NCBI GenBank assembly: GCA_017414435.1
Contig: JAFQMN010000009.1
Coordinates: 62,001-126,000, forward strand
From: Oscillospiraceae bacterium
GTDB taxonomy: Bacteria > Bacillota > Clostridia > Oscillospirales > Ruminococcaceae
DNA: 64,000 nucleotides
Direction of reading: 5' to 3'
In this document: in pieces, positions 55,495-63,100 of the stretch
How the letters are laid out: each line of letters begins with the position of its first letter
Position numbering within the stretch: the stretch's first letter is position 1
Notes under the pieces: model-generated
Databases searched by the model: none
What the model saw: only the letters and a program-made list of their open reading frames with translations
What the model was told of the DNA's origin: nothing
Position numbers and translations under genes: made by a program

Positions 55495-57744
55495 TCACCC
55501 AGAAGTCGCAACGGTTTTATTTTGATTTGTTGTGTTTACCCCTTGAGTTATAACTGGGTTATTTATAGGATTTATAGCTGGAGCAGCAGTATTCGTGGTT
55601 TGAGCTGCTGCATTTGCATTTTGTGCTATAGAATCATCGGTAGCCTCTTGAGAAACGTGATTGCCTGGGCAAGTTGCAGGTACATTTTGTTTACGATATA
55701 TACCATAAGAACAATCTGAGCAGGTTGGGGAGGCAAGCAAACCAGTTTTATTACAGTATTTATGTGGAACAATATTAGCTTCATCTTTTAAAAAGTCAGC
55801 TTTAGGCAGATCTTTATGCACGTCTTCCATAACTTCTCGCCAAATATTAGTTGGGGGATAATTAGGCCATAGATTATGCATTTCATGAGGAATATCATAG
55901 CCAACCCAAACACCTGCCGTGTAGTATGGTGTAGAACCAACAAACCAAACATCTTTATCATCCGAGGTAGTACCTGTTTTGCCAGCAACAGCAAAATTGT
56001 TTAATTTAGCAGCACGCCCAGTACCATTTGTAACAACACCTTGAAGAAGTTTGTTCATAACTATTGAAGTAGATTTAGAAATAACGCGTTGCGGAGCATC
56101 TGTATTTTCTAAAACAACTTTGCCATGGCTGTCTAAAACTTTGTAATAGGCGTGAGGTTGATTATACATTCCACCGTTAGCAAAGATTTGATATGCCGAG
56201 GTAAGCTCTAACACAGTAACACCATCGGTTAAAGCACCAAGCGCCATACTGGCAAGGTTTTTGTCTGTAAATATTTTATTATTTATAGTTTTGCTTTCTA
56301 CAAGAGAATCTACATGCAGTTTATTTTTCATAAAGTTAAAACAACTCTCTGCGCCCAGCATATCACAAACATTCACGGCAACAGCGTTAGATGATTGAGA
56401 AATTGCTCCAGGCAAAAGCATGTTGCCATGATAATAGCCATATGCATTTTTGGGCCAATCTTTATCATTCAATTTATGATGAGGAGAGTCTTTAACTAAA
56501 GAAGAATAATGAAGGGCATTTTTTTCTACCGCTAAAGCATACACAGCAACGGGTTTAATAGCAGAGCCAGGTTGACGTTTTGTATCGGTTGCGCGGTTAA
56601 GCCCACGGTTAATTGTTTTAGGACCTCTGCCGCCAACAATACCAACAATATGGCCGTTATTGTCTAACACTACCATAGCAGATTGAACATCACCTTTACC
56701 GCCAGAGACACGAGAGAACGCAGATGAATTTTCAAATTTATCTTGCAATATATTTTGAACATGCTCATCCATAGTTGAATAAATACGATAACCACCGCTA
56801 TAAATCTGTTTTGTGGCATATTGGCGAGTGTACCCGTATTTTTCAACAAGGCTGTTTATTACGTCGTTTATTAAATAATCCACAAAATAACTGTTAATAG
56901 CTGTATTTTTTGTGCGAGGGTTATTGCGATCACTTACTGTAAGTTCACCAGAGATTGCTTCGTCGTATTCATCTTTTGTAATAAAATTGAATTCCAACAT
57001 CTTAGCTAATATATATTCACGACGAGTTTTATTGTTTTCAGGATGGGTAAATAGGTCGTAACGAACAGGATATTTTGTTATTGCTACTATTGCCACAGCC
57101 TCTTTCAAGGTTAAATCTTTTGCATGTTTGTTAAAGTAAAGATTAGCAGCTGCTTCTATTCCGTTTGTGTTGTTGCCAAAATATACAACATTAAGATAAG
57201 CTTCTAAAATTTCTTCTTTGGTAGCTTGTTTTTCAAGGTAGAGGGCAGAGATCATCTCACGCAGTTTGCGTGTAGCTTGAACTTTATTATCCCCGGTAAT
57301 ATTTTTAATCAGTTGCTGTGTAATTGTTGAACCACCTTGCCGCCCGCCACCAAAGTGAAACATTTCATTTAAGAATGCAAAGATAGTTCGTTTAAAATCA
57401 ACACCATGATGATGCATAAAACGTTGATCTTCAACAGCAATAGCAGCGTTACCAACATAGCTTGGTATTTCATCAAGGTTCACCCATATCCGATTTTCTA
57501 CACTATGGATTCGTTCAACTTCATATGGTTGATTTTGCTTGTCGTTGGCATAGATTATAGTGGTATAGTTAAGATTTAAATTAGAAATATCTATATTAGG
57601 ACGATTTTTAACCATACTTGCTATAAAGAAAGTAAGAACCATACCTATTATACAACAAACAATAACCCCCATGCAGAACATGACGGCTATGGCCTTTATT
57701 AATTTTTGTTTAAATTGCTTTGATTTAGCACGAAATTTTACCAT
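55495..57744 (-). CDS. Bifunctional penicillin-binding protein 1A family
   Basis: Peptidoglycan glycosyltransferase/transpeptidase, 749 aa. Single N-terminal membrane helix (about 15-45), GT51 domain with EDQRFMHHHGVD and GGSTITQQLIKN, transpeptidase with SxxK in PGSAIKP, SQSSNAV (SxN) and AGKTGTT (KTG). The C-terminal ~60 residues are a low-complexity Asn/Ala/Thr tail outside the cell. Divergent from the capsid operon. Confidence 0.95.
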   Translation of the reverse strand: MVKFRAKSKQFKQKLIKAIAVMFCMGVIVCCIIGMVLTFFIASMVKNRPNIDISNLNLNYTTIIYANDKQNQPYEVERIHSVENRIWVNLDEIPSYVGNAAIAVEDQRFMHHHGVDFKRTIFAFLNEMFHFGGGRQGGSTITQQLIKNITGDNKVQATRKLREMISALYLEKQATKEEILEAYLNVVYFGNNTNGIEAAANLYFNKHAKDLTLKEAVAIVAITKYPVRYDLFTHPENNKTRREYILAKMLEFNFITKDEYDEAISGELTVSDRNNPRTKNTAINSYFVDYLINDVINSLVEKYGYTRQYATKQIYSGGYRIYSTMDEHVQNILQDKFENSSAFSRVSGGKGDVQSAMVVLDNNGHIVGIVGGRGPKTINRGLNRATDTKRQPGSAIKPVAVYALAVEKNALHYSSLVKDSPHHKLNDKDWPKNAYGYYHGNMLLPGAISQSSNAVAVNVCDMLGAESCFNFMKNKLHVDSLVESKTINNKIFTDKNLASMALGALTDGVTVLELTSAYQIFANGGMYNQPHAYYKVLDSHGKVVLENTDAPQRVISKSTSIVMNKLLQGVVTNGTGRAAKLNNFAVAGKTGTTSDDKDVWFVGSTPYYTAGVWVGYDIPHEMHNLWPNYPPTNIWREVMEDVHKDLPKADFLKDEANIVPHKYCNKTGLLASPTCSDCSYGIYRKQNVPATCPGNHVSQEATDDSIAQNANAAAQTTNTAAPAINPINNPVITQGVNTTNQNKTVATSG

Positions 57745-57780
57745 TCTATATTCATCCTACTTAACTTTTTAATATTTATT

Positions 57781-57809
57781 ATTATACATCTTATTTTTAA
57801 TTTTTACAA
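57781..57809 (-). promoter_or_regulatory. Promoter of the PBP1A gene
   Basis: Minus strand TTGTAA (57809-57804), 17-bp spacer, TATAAT (57786-57781). Confidence 0.7.
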
Positions 57810-57834
57810 GAGCAATTATACTATTTTTGCAATT

Positions 57835-57889
57835 TTGAGGTGTGTTTAAAATAAAGTTATATAAAGTTGCATACAAATATACAACTTTA
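57835..57889 (+). promoter_or_regulatory. Promoter and operator-like palindrome of the capsid operon
   Basis: TTGAGG (57835-57840), 17-bp spacer, TATATA (57858-57863). Directly at the expected start point is the inverted repeat TAAAGTTG (57862-57869) / CAACTTTA (57882-57889), with further internal symmetry. The position suggests a repressor operator. The repressor is not identified; the palindromes near the XRE gene differ. Confidence 0.55.
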
Positions 57890-57952
57890 AGATTAATTTC
57901 AGATTGGAATTGAACATTGTTGTTCAAAAAAATTAAAAGGAGAGAGTTAAAT

Positions 57953-58300
57953 ATGAGAGTTTCTTTTACAGGAATTGGAGAAACAGTAGTAACATTTGAA
58001 TCCGATAAAAAACTTGAAGTAGGAACATTAGTTAATGTTGCTGAAAGTGGTAAAGTGGCCGCAGCTAAAGAGAATGAGAAGTTTGTTGGAATTGTTGTGA
58101 ACGCAACTGAACATGAGGCAAGTGTGCAGATTAAAGGTTATGTTAAAGTAAAATTCGAAGGGACGATTGAAGCAAATGCACTGGGCTGTTGTAATATGTG
58201 TTTAGGGAAGGAAGGAAAGTTAAAATTAAGTGACAAAGGAAGGGAAGTTCTATTGTTAGATGTTAATACTGAAAATAGTGAAATTGGGATTTTTATGTAG
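57953..58300 (+). CDS. Phage capsid decoration-like small protein
   Basis: About 115 aa, all-beta character with repeated Gly/Val turns (VGTLVNVAESGKVAAAKENEKFVGIVVNA), resembling small decoration/stabilisation proteins encoded beside phage capsid genes. Strong RBS AAAAGGAGAGAG before ATG 57953; the earlier in-frame TTG lacks one. The assignment depends on the two following genes. First gene of a three-gene operon. Confidence 0.6.
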   Translation: MRVSFTGIGETVVTFESDKKLEVGTLVNVAESGKVAAAKENEKFVGIVVNATEHEASVQIKGYVKVKFEGTIEANALGCCNMCLGKEGKLKLSDKGREVLLLDVNTENSEIGIFM

Positions 58301-58314
58301 AAGAGGATATGTTT

Positions 58315-59244
58315 ATGGAAAATAATATAATGATGCAAAATATTGATTCGGATTTAGAATTGATTAATAAACTTACTCGCAGACCGCTTAAAGCAGAAGA
58401 AGTATATACATTTAATGTGGTACTATGTGATAATGACCTCGATCGTGACTTTGAAGTGTTTGATTTAAAATGCTTATATGAATTAAAAGAACTGTTTTTA
58501 GGAAAAACAGGTATATTTGATCATGATCCAAAAGGAAGTAATCAAACATCTCGTATATATTTTACAGAAGTTGTGCGCGATCCAATAAAAAAAACAAAGC
58601 TAGGGCAGGATTATTATATGCTAAAAGCTAAGGCATATATGATTAGAAATGAAAAAAATAAGGACTTAATTGAAGAGATAGATGGTGGAATAAAAAAAGA
58701 AGTAAGTATTGGCTGTAGCGTTTCTTGTGTTAAATGTTCAATATGTGGATGCAACACAAAAAAAGAGAAGTGCGAACATGTTTTGGGGAATAGATATATT
58801 ATAAACGGAGAAGAACAATTATGCTATCATGTTTTAGAAAATGCCAGTGACGCTTATGAATGGTCTTTTGTAGCAGTGCCAGCTCAAAGGCAGGCAGGAG
58901 TAGTAAAAAGTATAAGAAAAAAGTTTACAGATTCGTACGAAACTAATAATTTTGGCAACGAAGACCAAACACAGTTAAATAAGTGCTTGGAATATATTTC
59001 GCAGCTAGAATCAATTGTAGGCGAGTTTGAAGAGGAATTAAGATCACAAGTAAAAAAATCATTTGCAGTTTTACAACCGGAGTTAAAACTTTCTACAATA
59101 AAAAGTATGGTAGAAAAATTAAATGTTGCAGAATTAAAAGAGATAAAAAAAGTACAAGATGAAAAGATGGGCAAGAATGTTATAATTCAAGCAGAAGGAG
59201 CAGAAACATCAAAAGATACAGACTTAACCAAATTTTCAATTTAA
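58315..59244 (+). CDS. Prohead (capsid maturation) protease
   Basis: About 309 aa. HK97/herpes-type assemblin-like protease: candidate catalytic His in IFDHDP (H70) and Ser in KKEVSIGCSV (S131), followed by a Cys-rich finger (C138, C141, C144, C146, C153, H155) and DAYEWSFVAVPAQ, a motif I associate with clostridial prophage proteases. The last ~100 residues are a charged coiled coil, like scaffold domains fused to proteases. ATG 58315 has AGAGG 8 nt upstream. Precedes the capsid gene by 16 bp. Confidence 0.82.
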   Translation: MENNIMMQNIDSDLELINKLTRRPLKAEEVYTFNVVLCDNDLDRDFEVFDLKCLYELKELFLGKTGIFDHDPKGSNQTSRIYFTEVVRDPIKKTKLGQDYYMLKAKAYMIRNEKNKDLIEEIDGGIKKEVSIGCSVSCVKCSICGCNTKKEKCEHVLGNRYIINGEEQLCYHVLENASDAYEWSFVAVPAQRQAGVVKSIRKKFTDSYETNNFGNEDQTQLNKCLEYISQLESIVGEFEEELRSQVKKSFAVLQPELKLSTIKSMVEKLNVAELKEIKKVQDEKMGKNVIIQAEGAETSKDTDLTKFSI

Positions 59245-59260
59245 AGGGAGGACATTTATT

Positions 59261-60259
59261 ATGGAATGTTATAAAAGTGTAAAGTTAGATAAAGACATGT
59301 ATAGAGTAGCGAATAAAAGTTTTTCAGAAGTTCTAGAAAGCTATGATAGTTCAAGTAACTATAGAGAAAGTTCACTTGCAAATATAGATGCATTTCAGCG
59401 TCAGTTAAAGCGGTTCGATATAAGAGTAGGACGGAACAATTCAGATGAGGTAGAGAAATTTTTCAGAAGTGCACAAACGGCCACATTATTTCCAGAATAT
59501 GTTTTGCGTGCAGTAAAATCTGGCACAGATGTAGTTAATACACTTAATGAAATAATTGCAGTTAAAACAAAAATAGACAGTATGGATTATCGTGCAATAT
59601 ATTTTGAACAAGATGATGAGCCTACGGTTATTGGGGAAGGAGCATCAATTCCTAGCGTTAATATAAAATTAAAAGAAAATTTAGTGACATTAAAAAAGAC
59701 AGGTCGGATGTTGGTAGTAGATTATGAAACTATTAAGAATAGAAAGATAGAAGTATTTACAATTGCATTAAAACAGATTGGTTATAAAATTGCGGAACAA
59801 CAACTAAAAAGTGCCATAGATATTTTAATAAATGGTGATGGCAACTTTAAACCAGATGTAAAAACAATAAGTGGTGGTTTAAAGTTTGAAGATCTAATAG
59901 ATTTATGGAACAGTTTTACTGAATATAAAATGAACACAGTGTTAATTTCTCCTAACATGGCCAAAAAGATGCTAGGCCTTAAAGAAATTTTTAATCCATA
60001 CAACGGTTTAAAATTTGAATTAACAGGCCAAGTAGATACTCTCATGGGAGCGAGATTATTAAAATCCAAATTTATACCAGATGATGTAATTATTGCTCTG
60101 GATAAAAATTTTGCTTTAGAGATGGTATGTTGTGGAGATATTCAAGTTGATTATGATAAATTAATCGATAGACAACTTAAACGTTCGACAATTACTTCAA
60201 CTTATGGTTTTACCAGAATTTGTGAAGATGCAGTTAAGATTTTAAAATTTTCCGAATAG
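59261..60259 (+). CDS. HK97-fold major capsid protein
   Basis: 332 aa. Region from about 68 on (SAQTATLFPEYVLRAV, then IYFEQDDEPTVIGEGASIP, LKKTGRMLVVDYE, LISPNMAKKML, TSTYGFTRICEDAVKIL) has the motif order of phage HK97-like capsid proteins. Residues 1-65 are polar and may be the delta domain removed by the protease. AAAGGGAGG RBS. A terminator follows 12 bp after the stop, and no portal, terminase, connector or tail genes are present. Encapsulin is less likely because of the dedicated protease. Confidence 0.85.
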   Translation: MECYKSVKLDKDMYRVANKSFSEVLESYDSSSNYRESSLANIDAFQRQLKRFDIRVGRNNSDEVEKFFRSAQTATLFPEYVLRAVKSGTDVVNTLNEIIAVKTKIDSMDYRAIYFEQDDEPTVIGEGASIPSVNIKLKENLVTLKKTGRMLVVDYETIKNRKIEVFTIALKQIGYKIAEQQLKSAIDILINGDGNFKPDVKTISGGLKFEDLIDLWNSFTEYKMNTVLISPNMAKKMLGLKEIFNPYNGLKFELTGQVDTLMGARLLKSKFIPDDVIIALDKNFALEMVCCGDIQVDYDKLIDRQLKRSTITSTYGFTRICEDAVKILKFSE

Positions 60260-60271
60260 TAAAGTAAACAC

Positions 60272-60300
60272 AAAAAATCCCCTTGAATAGGGGATTTTTT
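60272..60300 (+). terminator. Terminator of the capsid operon
   Basis: Perfect 11-bp stem AAAAAATCCCC / GGGGATTTTTT with 7-nt loop. It shows that the capsid operon ends here. Confidence 0.93.
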
Positions 60301-60459
60301 ACTTATATATAAAATAGAAATTTTTTTTTATTTGTAACTTATTTTGTAGAATATAGAACTTAACAGAATTTATTATATAACAACAAATAAATTCAAACAT
60401 GCTAATATTAATTACAAGATTGGTAAATTTATACAAATAAGTTAACATAAATTACATAA

Positions 60460-60488
60460 TTGACAAGCTAATTCCAATATGTTAGCAT
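60460..60488 (+). promoter_or_regulatory. Likely promoter of the DGR
   Basis: TTGACA (60460-60465), 17-bp spacer, TAGCAT (60483-60488), 52 bp before avd. The 160 bp before it are very AT-rich, with partly repeated GCTAAT/TTAGCAT words and no ORF. Confidence 0.55.
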
Positions 60489-60539
60489 TAATATAAACGT
60501 ATAATTTAGCGCAAAAGTACATAAAGGGAGAAGATTCTA

Positions 60540-60935
60540 ATGACAGCAGGAGAACTGGCGGTTATAACTAAAGCGAAGGATGTTTGCAATTATATTATAA
60601 CAGTTACAGATAAATCCCCTAAAAAATTTCGTTTTACCTTAATTGGGCGTATGCAAAATTATGCTCTAGATATTATAGAAGGAATGATTATGGCAAATGA
60701 AGTTTACGTTACAGAAAAAGGACGAAGTATTAATGTAGAAGCATTAAAAGAGAGGCAAAAATTGCAAAGGAATGTGCTTACAAACATAAAACTATTGGCA
60801 TATGTATCGCAACTTTCTATGGAGCAAAAATGCATATTACCAAAACAATATGAGCAGATTACAGAAAAGCTCTATACATGCCAAAACCTCTTGGGCGCCT
60901 GGATTAAAAGCGATTTGAAAAGGTTTGGCAAATAA
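60540..60935 (+). CDS. avd: DGR accessory variability determinant (Avd), four-helix bundle
   Basis: 131 aa, basic, predicted four helices. Features of Avd-like four-helix proteins: KFRFTLIGRMQNYALDIIEGMIMANEV near the N-terminus and a basic C-terminus (LGAWIKSDLKRFGK). Avd forms a pentameric barrel that binds the DGR RNA and reverse transcriptase (family knowledge). It sits directly before the template repeat, as in canonical avd-TR-RT cassettes. ATG start with AAAGGGAG RBS. Confidence 0.9.
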   Translation: MTAGELAVITKAKDVCNYIITVTDKSPKKFRFTLIGRMQNYALDIIEGMIMANEVYVTEKGRSINVEALKERQKLQRNVLTNIKLLAYVSQLSMEQKCILPKQYEQITEKLYTCQNLLGAWIKSDLKRFGK

Positions 60936-60985
60936 TATCGGTATATCACACGTTTAATGTGTAGATATATAGGGATATGGTTGCA

Positions 60986-61108
60986 TGGTTCTGGTTGCGT
61001 TCTCCGAACGCGAGCAATAGCAACAATGCGCTGAATGCTAATACTGGCAACTATGTGAATAACAACAATGTCAACAATAGCAATAGGTGCGTCCCCGCAT
61101 GGCCTTAA
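60986..61108 (+). repeat. DGR template repeat (TR)
   Basis: Read in frame from 60986 it gives WFWLRSPNASNSNNALNANT, then GNYVNNNNVNNSNRCVPAWP and a stop (TAA 61106-61108). About 15 of 40 codons are AAC/AAT, whose adenines are the mutable positions of DGRs. This matches variable-region ends of C-type-lectin/FGE-fold DGR targets (xLRSP...NNNNVNNSN...VxPA). There is no start codon or RBS, so it is a template, not a gene. Exact edges are inferred; no VR copy is found in the window. Confidence 0.9.
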
Positions 61109-61116
61109 CGTCTGAT

Positions 61117-61138
61117 GATGTTTTTAAGGAAAAACATC
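61117..61138 (+). promoter_or_regulatory. Hairpin immediately after the TR
   Basis: Perfect 9-bp stem GATGTTTTT / AAAAACATC with 4-nt loop AAGG, 8 bp downstream of the TR end. BPP-1-type DGRs carry a stem with a 4-nt loop just after the VR that aids retrohoming; here a similar element follows the TR. Its role is inferred. Confidence 0.55.
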
Positions 61139-61394
61139 CGGTGAAGCTAATCATGAATTTGCTTCTTAACCTTAAGGCAAAGGAACCATATTCCTTTTTG
61201 ACTGCAAACTAAACTGAATTTGTGTGGATTTATTTTTCGGTTTTGTTAAGCAGCAGAAAAATACATACCGCCGGAAGGAAAAATGTATAAAGGAAATACT
61301 GTGAAGAAGATACTTTTGGACTGTGGCGCAAGCCCCGGCGGCTAGCGGAAATGGTAAAATAGGAAATAGTTAAAAACAAAGGGGAGTATTACAA

Positions 61395-62447
61395 TTGTAT
61401 GAAAAATTAACAGATTTTGCGAGTATTTATCAGGCATATAGAAAAACAGCAAAAGGGAAACATAATGAAAACGAGGTAGTACGTTACGAAACGAATTTGC
61501 ATATGCAATTATGGCGCTTAAAAGAAAGAATAGAAAATAAGACGATAAAAATTGGTGGTTACCATAAATTTATGGTGTTCGATCCTAAAAAACGAGAGAT
61601 CCAAGCACTAAGCTTTTCAGATAGAGTATTTCAACATTTACTATGTGATAAAGTGTTAATGCCATATTTTGAACCTAAACTAATTTATGATAATGCTGCA
61701 TGCAGAAAAAATAAGGGCACACATTTTGCTCAAAACCGCTTTTCTAGCTTTTTAAGAGATCACTATAAAAAATATGGTAGTAAAGGCTATATTCTAAAAT
61801 TCGACATCAAAGGCTATTTTAACTCTATACACCATAAAGTGCTGAAAGAAAAACTTAAAAATTTTCCAGATAAAGACGTTAAAAAACTTCTCTATTATAT
61901 TATAGATAGCTACGAAAATGAACCAGAACGCGGTATACCCATGGGAAATCAATCTAGTCAATGGTTTGCACTTTATTATCTAGACTGTCTGGATAGAACT
62001 ATAAAAGAAAAATTGCATATCAAATATTATATCAGGTATATGGATGATGGAGTGCTATTACACCAAGATAAAGAGTATTTGAAAAAATGCCTAGCAATTA
62101 TAAAAGAGCAAGCAGCTAAAGATAAACTTGAATTTAATAAAAAAACACAAATTTTCCCATTATGCCAAGGGGTAGATTTTTTGGGGTTTCACTTTTATCT
62201 TACAGATACCGGCAAAGTTATAAAAAAACTTAGAACATCTAATAAAAAACGATTCAAAAGACGCCTTAAACGGTTTGAAAGGCAATATGCAAAAGGTCAA
62301 ATCTCTTATGAAGAAATAAAAAGAAGTCTTGCTAGCTACCAAGGTCATCTAAAGCACGGTCATACATATAAACTTAGGAAACATGTAATCTCTAATATAA
62401 AATTTACACAAAAATCAAACAAAAACGAAACAGAAAATAGCTTTTAG
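61395..62447 (+). CDS. Diversity-generating retroelement reverse transcriptase
   Basis: 350 aa, compact DGR-size RT that copies the TR with adenine mutagenesis. Motif A FDIKGYFNSI (D137), motif B/4 GIPMGNQSSQW (181-190) with the DGR-style GNxxSQ in place of the group II QGxxxSP, catalytic YMDD (215-218), and GVDFLGF after it. Basic C-terminal thumb. No maturase or endonuclease domain. TTG start at 61395 after AAAGGGGAG. The gene ends inside a terminator. Confidence 0.93.
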   Translation: MYEKLTDFASIYQAYRKTAKGKHNENEVVRYETNLHMQLWRLKERIENKTIKIGGYHKFMVFDPKKREIQALSFSDRVFQHLLCDKVLMPYFEPKLIYDNAACRKNKGTHFAQNRFSSFLRDHYKKYGSKGYILKFDIKGYFNSIHHKVLKEKLKNFPDKDVKKLLYYIIDSYENEPERGIPMGNQSSQWFALYYLDCLDRTIKEKLHIKYYIRYMDDGVLLHQDKEYLKKCLAIIKEQAAKDKLEFNKKTQIFPLCQGVDFLGFHFYLTDTGKVIKKLRTSNKKRFKRRLKRFERQYAKGQISYEEIKRSLASYQGHLKHGHTYKLRKHVISNIKFTQKSNKNETENSF

Positions 62448-62460
62448 AAAAGCTATTTTT
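62435..62460 (+). terminator. Terminator at the DGR RT stop
   Basis: AAAATAGCTTTT / AAAAGCTATTTT followed by more T; the arms overlap the TAG stop. Closes the DGR transcript. Confidence 0.85.
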
Positions 62461-62477
62461 TTATATTTTAAAATATT

Positions 62478-62510
62478 AACAAATATCTCTCATATTGAGA
62501 GATATTTGTT
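62478..62510 (-). terminator. Terminator of the Ser-rich peptide gene
   Basis: Perfect 13-bp stem AACAAATATCTCT / AGAGATATTTGTT with a 7-nt loop, 18 bp after the stop of the minus-strand gene. Confidence 0.8.
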
Positions 62511-62528
62511 AATTCAAATTAGCAATAA

Positions 62529-62819
62529 TCACACTCTTGGTAAGCGTACGTTGTAAGTGTAACTAGCTGACTCCCCACCACTAGAGCTTTTAGTAGTGCT
62601 ACTACTTTGTCCTGAAGATTGCCCACTAGATCCACTAGACCTGCTAGTTGTACTAGTATGTGTAGTAGTTGATGCACTACTGCTTGGACTCGAAGATTTT
62701 CTAGTACTACTTGAGCTAGTCTTACCATTGCTACCGTTAGCAAAAGCCATTTGACTGCACAAAAGTACAAATATGCTTGCAACCGAGCAACATACACTCC
62801 TTTTACATTTTTTTAACAT
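62529..62819 (-). CDS. Ser/Thr-rich secreted peptide, unknown function
   Basis: 96 aa. Signal peptide MLKKCKRSVCCSVASIFVLL... with cleavage probably after AFA (about residue 27). The mature ~69 residues are extremely rich in Ser, Thr and Gly without Cys, ending YTYNVRLPRV. RBS GGAGTGG before ATG. Convergent with the DGR RT. It is not a variable-repeat protein: it has none of the TR motifs. Could be a wall-associated, glycosylated or structural peptide. Confidence 0.7.
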   Translation of the reverse strand: MLKKCKRSVCCSVASIFVLLCSQMAFANGSNGKTSSSSTRKSSSPSSSASTTTHTSTTSRSSGSSGQSSGQSSSTTKSSSGGESASYTYNVRLPRV

Positions 62820-62860
62820 TAATATCCACTCCTAACATTATTTTGTTTATAAAATCGTAC

Positions 62861-62903
62861 AAAACAGGTAGCAAAGCAATAAAACGACTACGCTACCTGT
62901 TTT
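62861..62903 (-). promoter_or_regulatory. Long hairpin upstream of the Ser-rich peptide gene
   Basis: 12-bp stem AAAACAGGTAGC / GCTACCTGTTTT with a 19-nt loop, 42 bp before the start codon. Could be a 5'-UTR attenuator or a terminator insulating the gene from uvrA. Beyond it, to 62987, nothing further is recognised. Confidence 0.5.
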
Positions 62904-62987
62904 TGGGGAAGTAAATGATTAATAAAGGAAATAGTAAACTAATTATACAGCAAATTGGAAACAATGTAAATACATGGCAATAAATTT

Positions 62988-62994
62988 TTCGACA
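62988..62994 (-). promoter_or_regulatory. Single 0A-box-like site
   Basis: TTCGACA on the plus strand (TGTCGAA on the minus strand), about 170 bp upstream of the Ser-rich peptide gene. A single 7-mer could be chance, but it equals the two boxes at the RiPP promoter. Confidence 0.3.
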
Positions 62995-63035
62995 AATTAA
63001 ATTTTAAAAAATAAACTATTCCTTTTCTCATAATG

Positions 63036-63074
63036 AAAAGCAAATAAAAAATAATTTATTTTTTATTTGCTTTT
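63036..63074 (-). terminator. Terminator after uvrA
   Basis: About 19-bp inverted repeat (AAAAGCAAATAAAAAATAA with its complement) ending in T on the plus strand, 27 bp beyond the uvrA stop. AT-rich but perfect. Confidence 0.65.
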
Positions 63075-63100
63075 TTGTATTTTAATATTAAAAAGTGCAT

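Larger units (their letters stand above)
60936..61394 (+). ncRNA. DGR template RNA region (TR plus structured spacer)
   Basis: This 459-bp stretch has no protein gene. It contains the TR (60986-61108), then hairpins at 61117-61138 and 61179-61197 and a GC-rich long-range pairing CCGCCGG (61268-61274) with CCGGCGG (61335-61341). In BPP-1, RNA from the avd end through the TR and the TR-RT spacer is the functional template-primer for cDNA synthesis; the same role is inferred here. Confidence 0.75.

Noticed and set aside
59261-60259. Encapsulin nanocompartment shell
   Set aside because: A dedicated prohead protease and decoration-like gene precede it, the length and N-terminal extension fit phage capsids, and no cargo enzyme is adjacent. 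Domestication remains possible.
60300-60459. AT-rich repeats before the DGR promoter as a CRISPR array or att site
   Set aside because: Only short partial word repeats (GCTAAT/TTAGCAT), no regular period and no integrase.
62529-62819. Ser-rich peptide as the DGR variable target
   Set aside because: It has no Asn-rich or LRSP-type end, and its bases do not match the TR.
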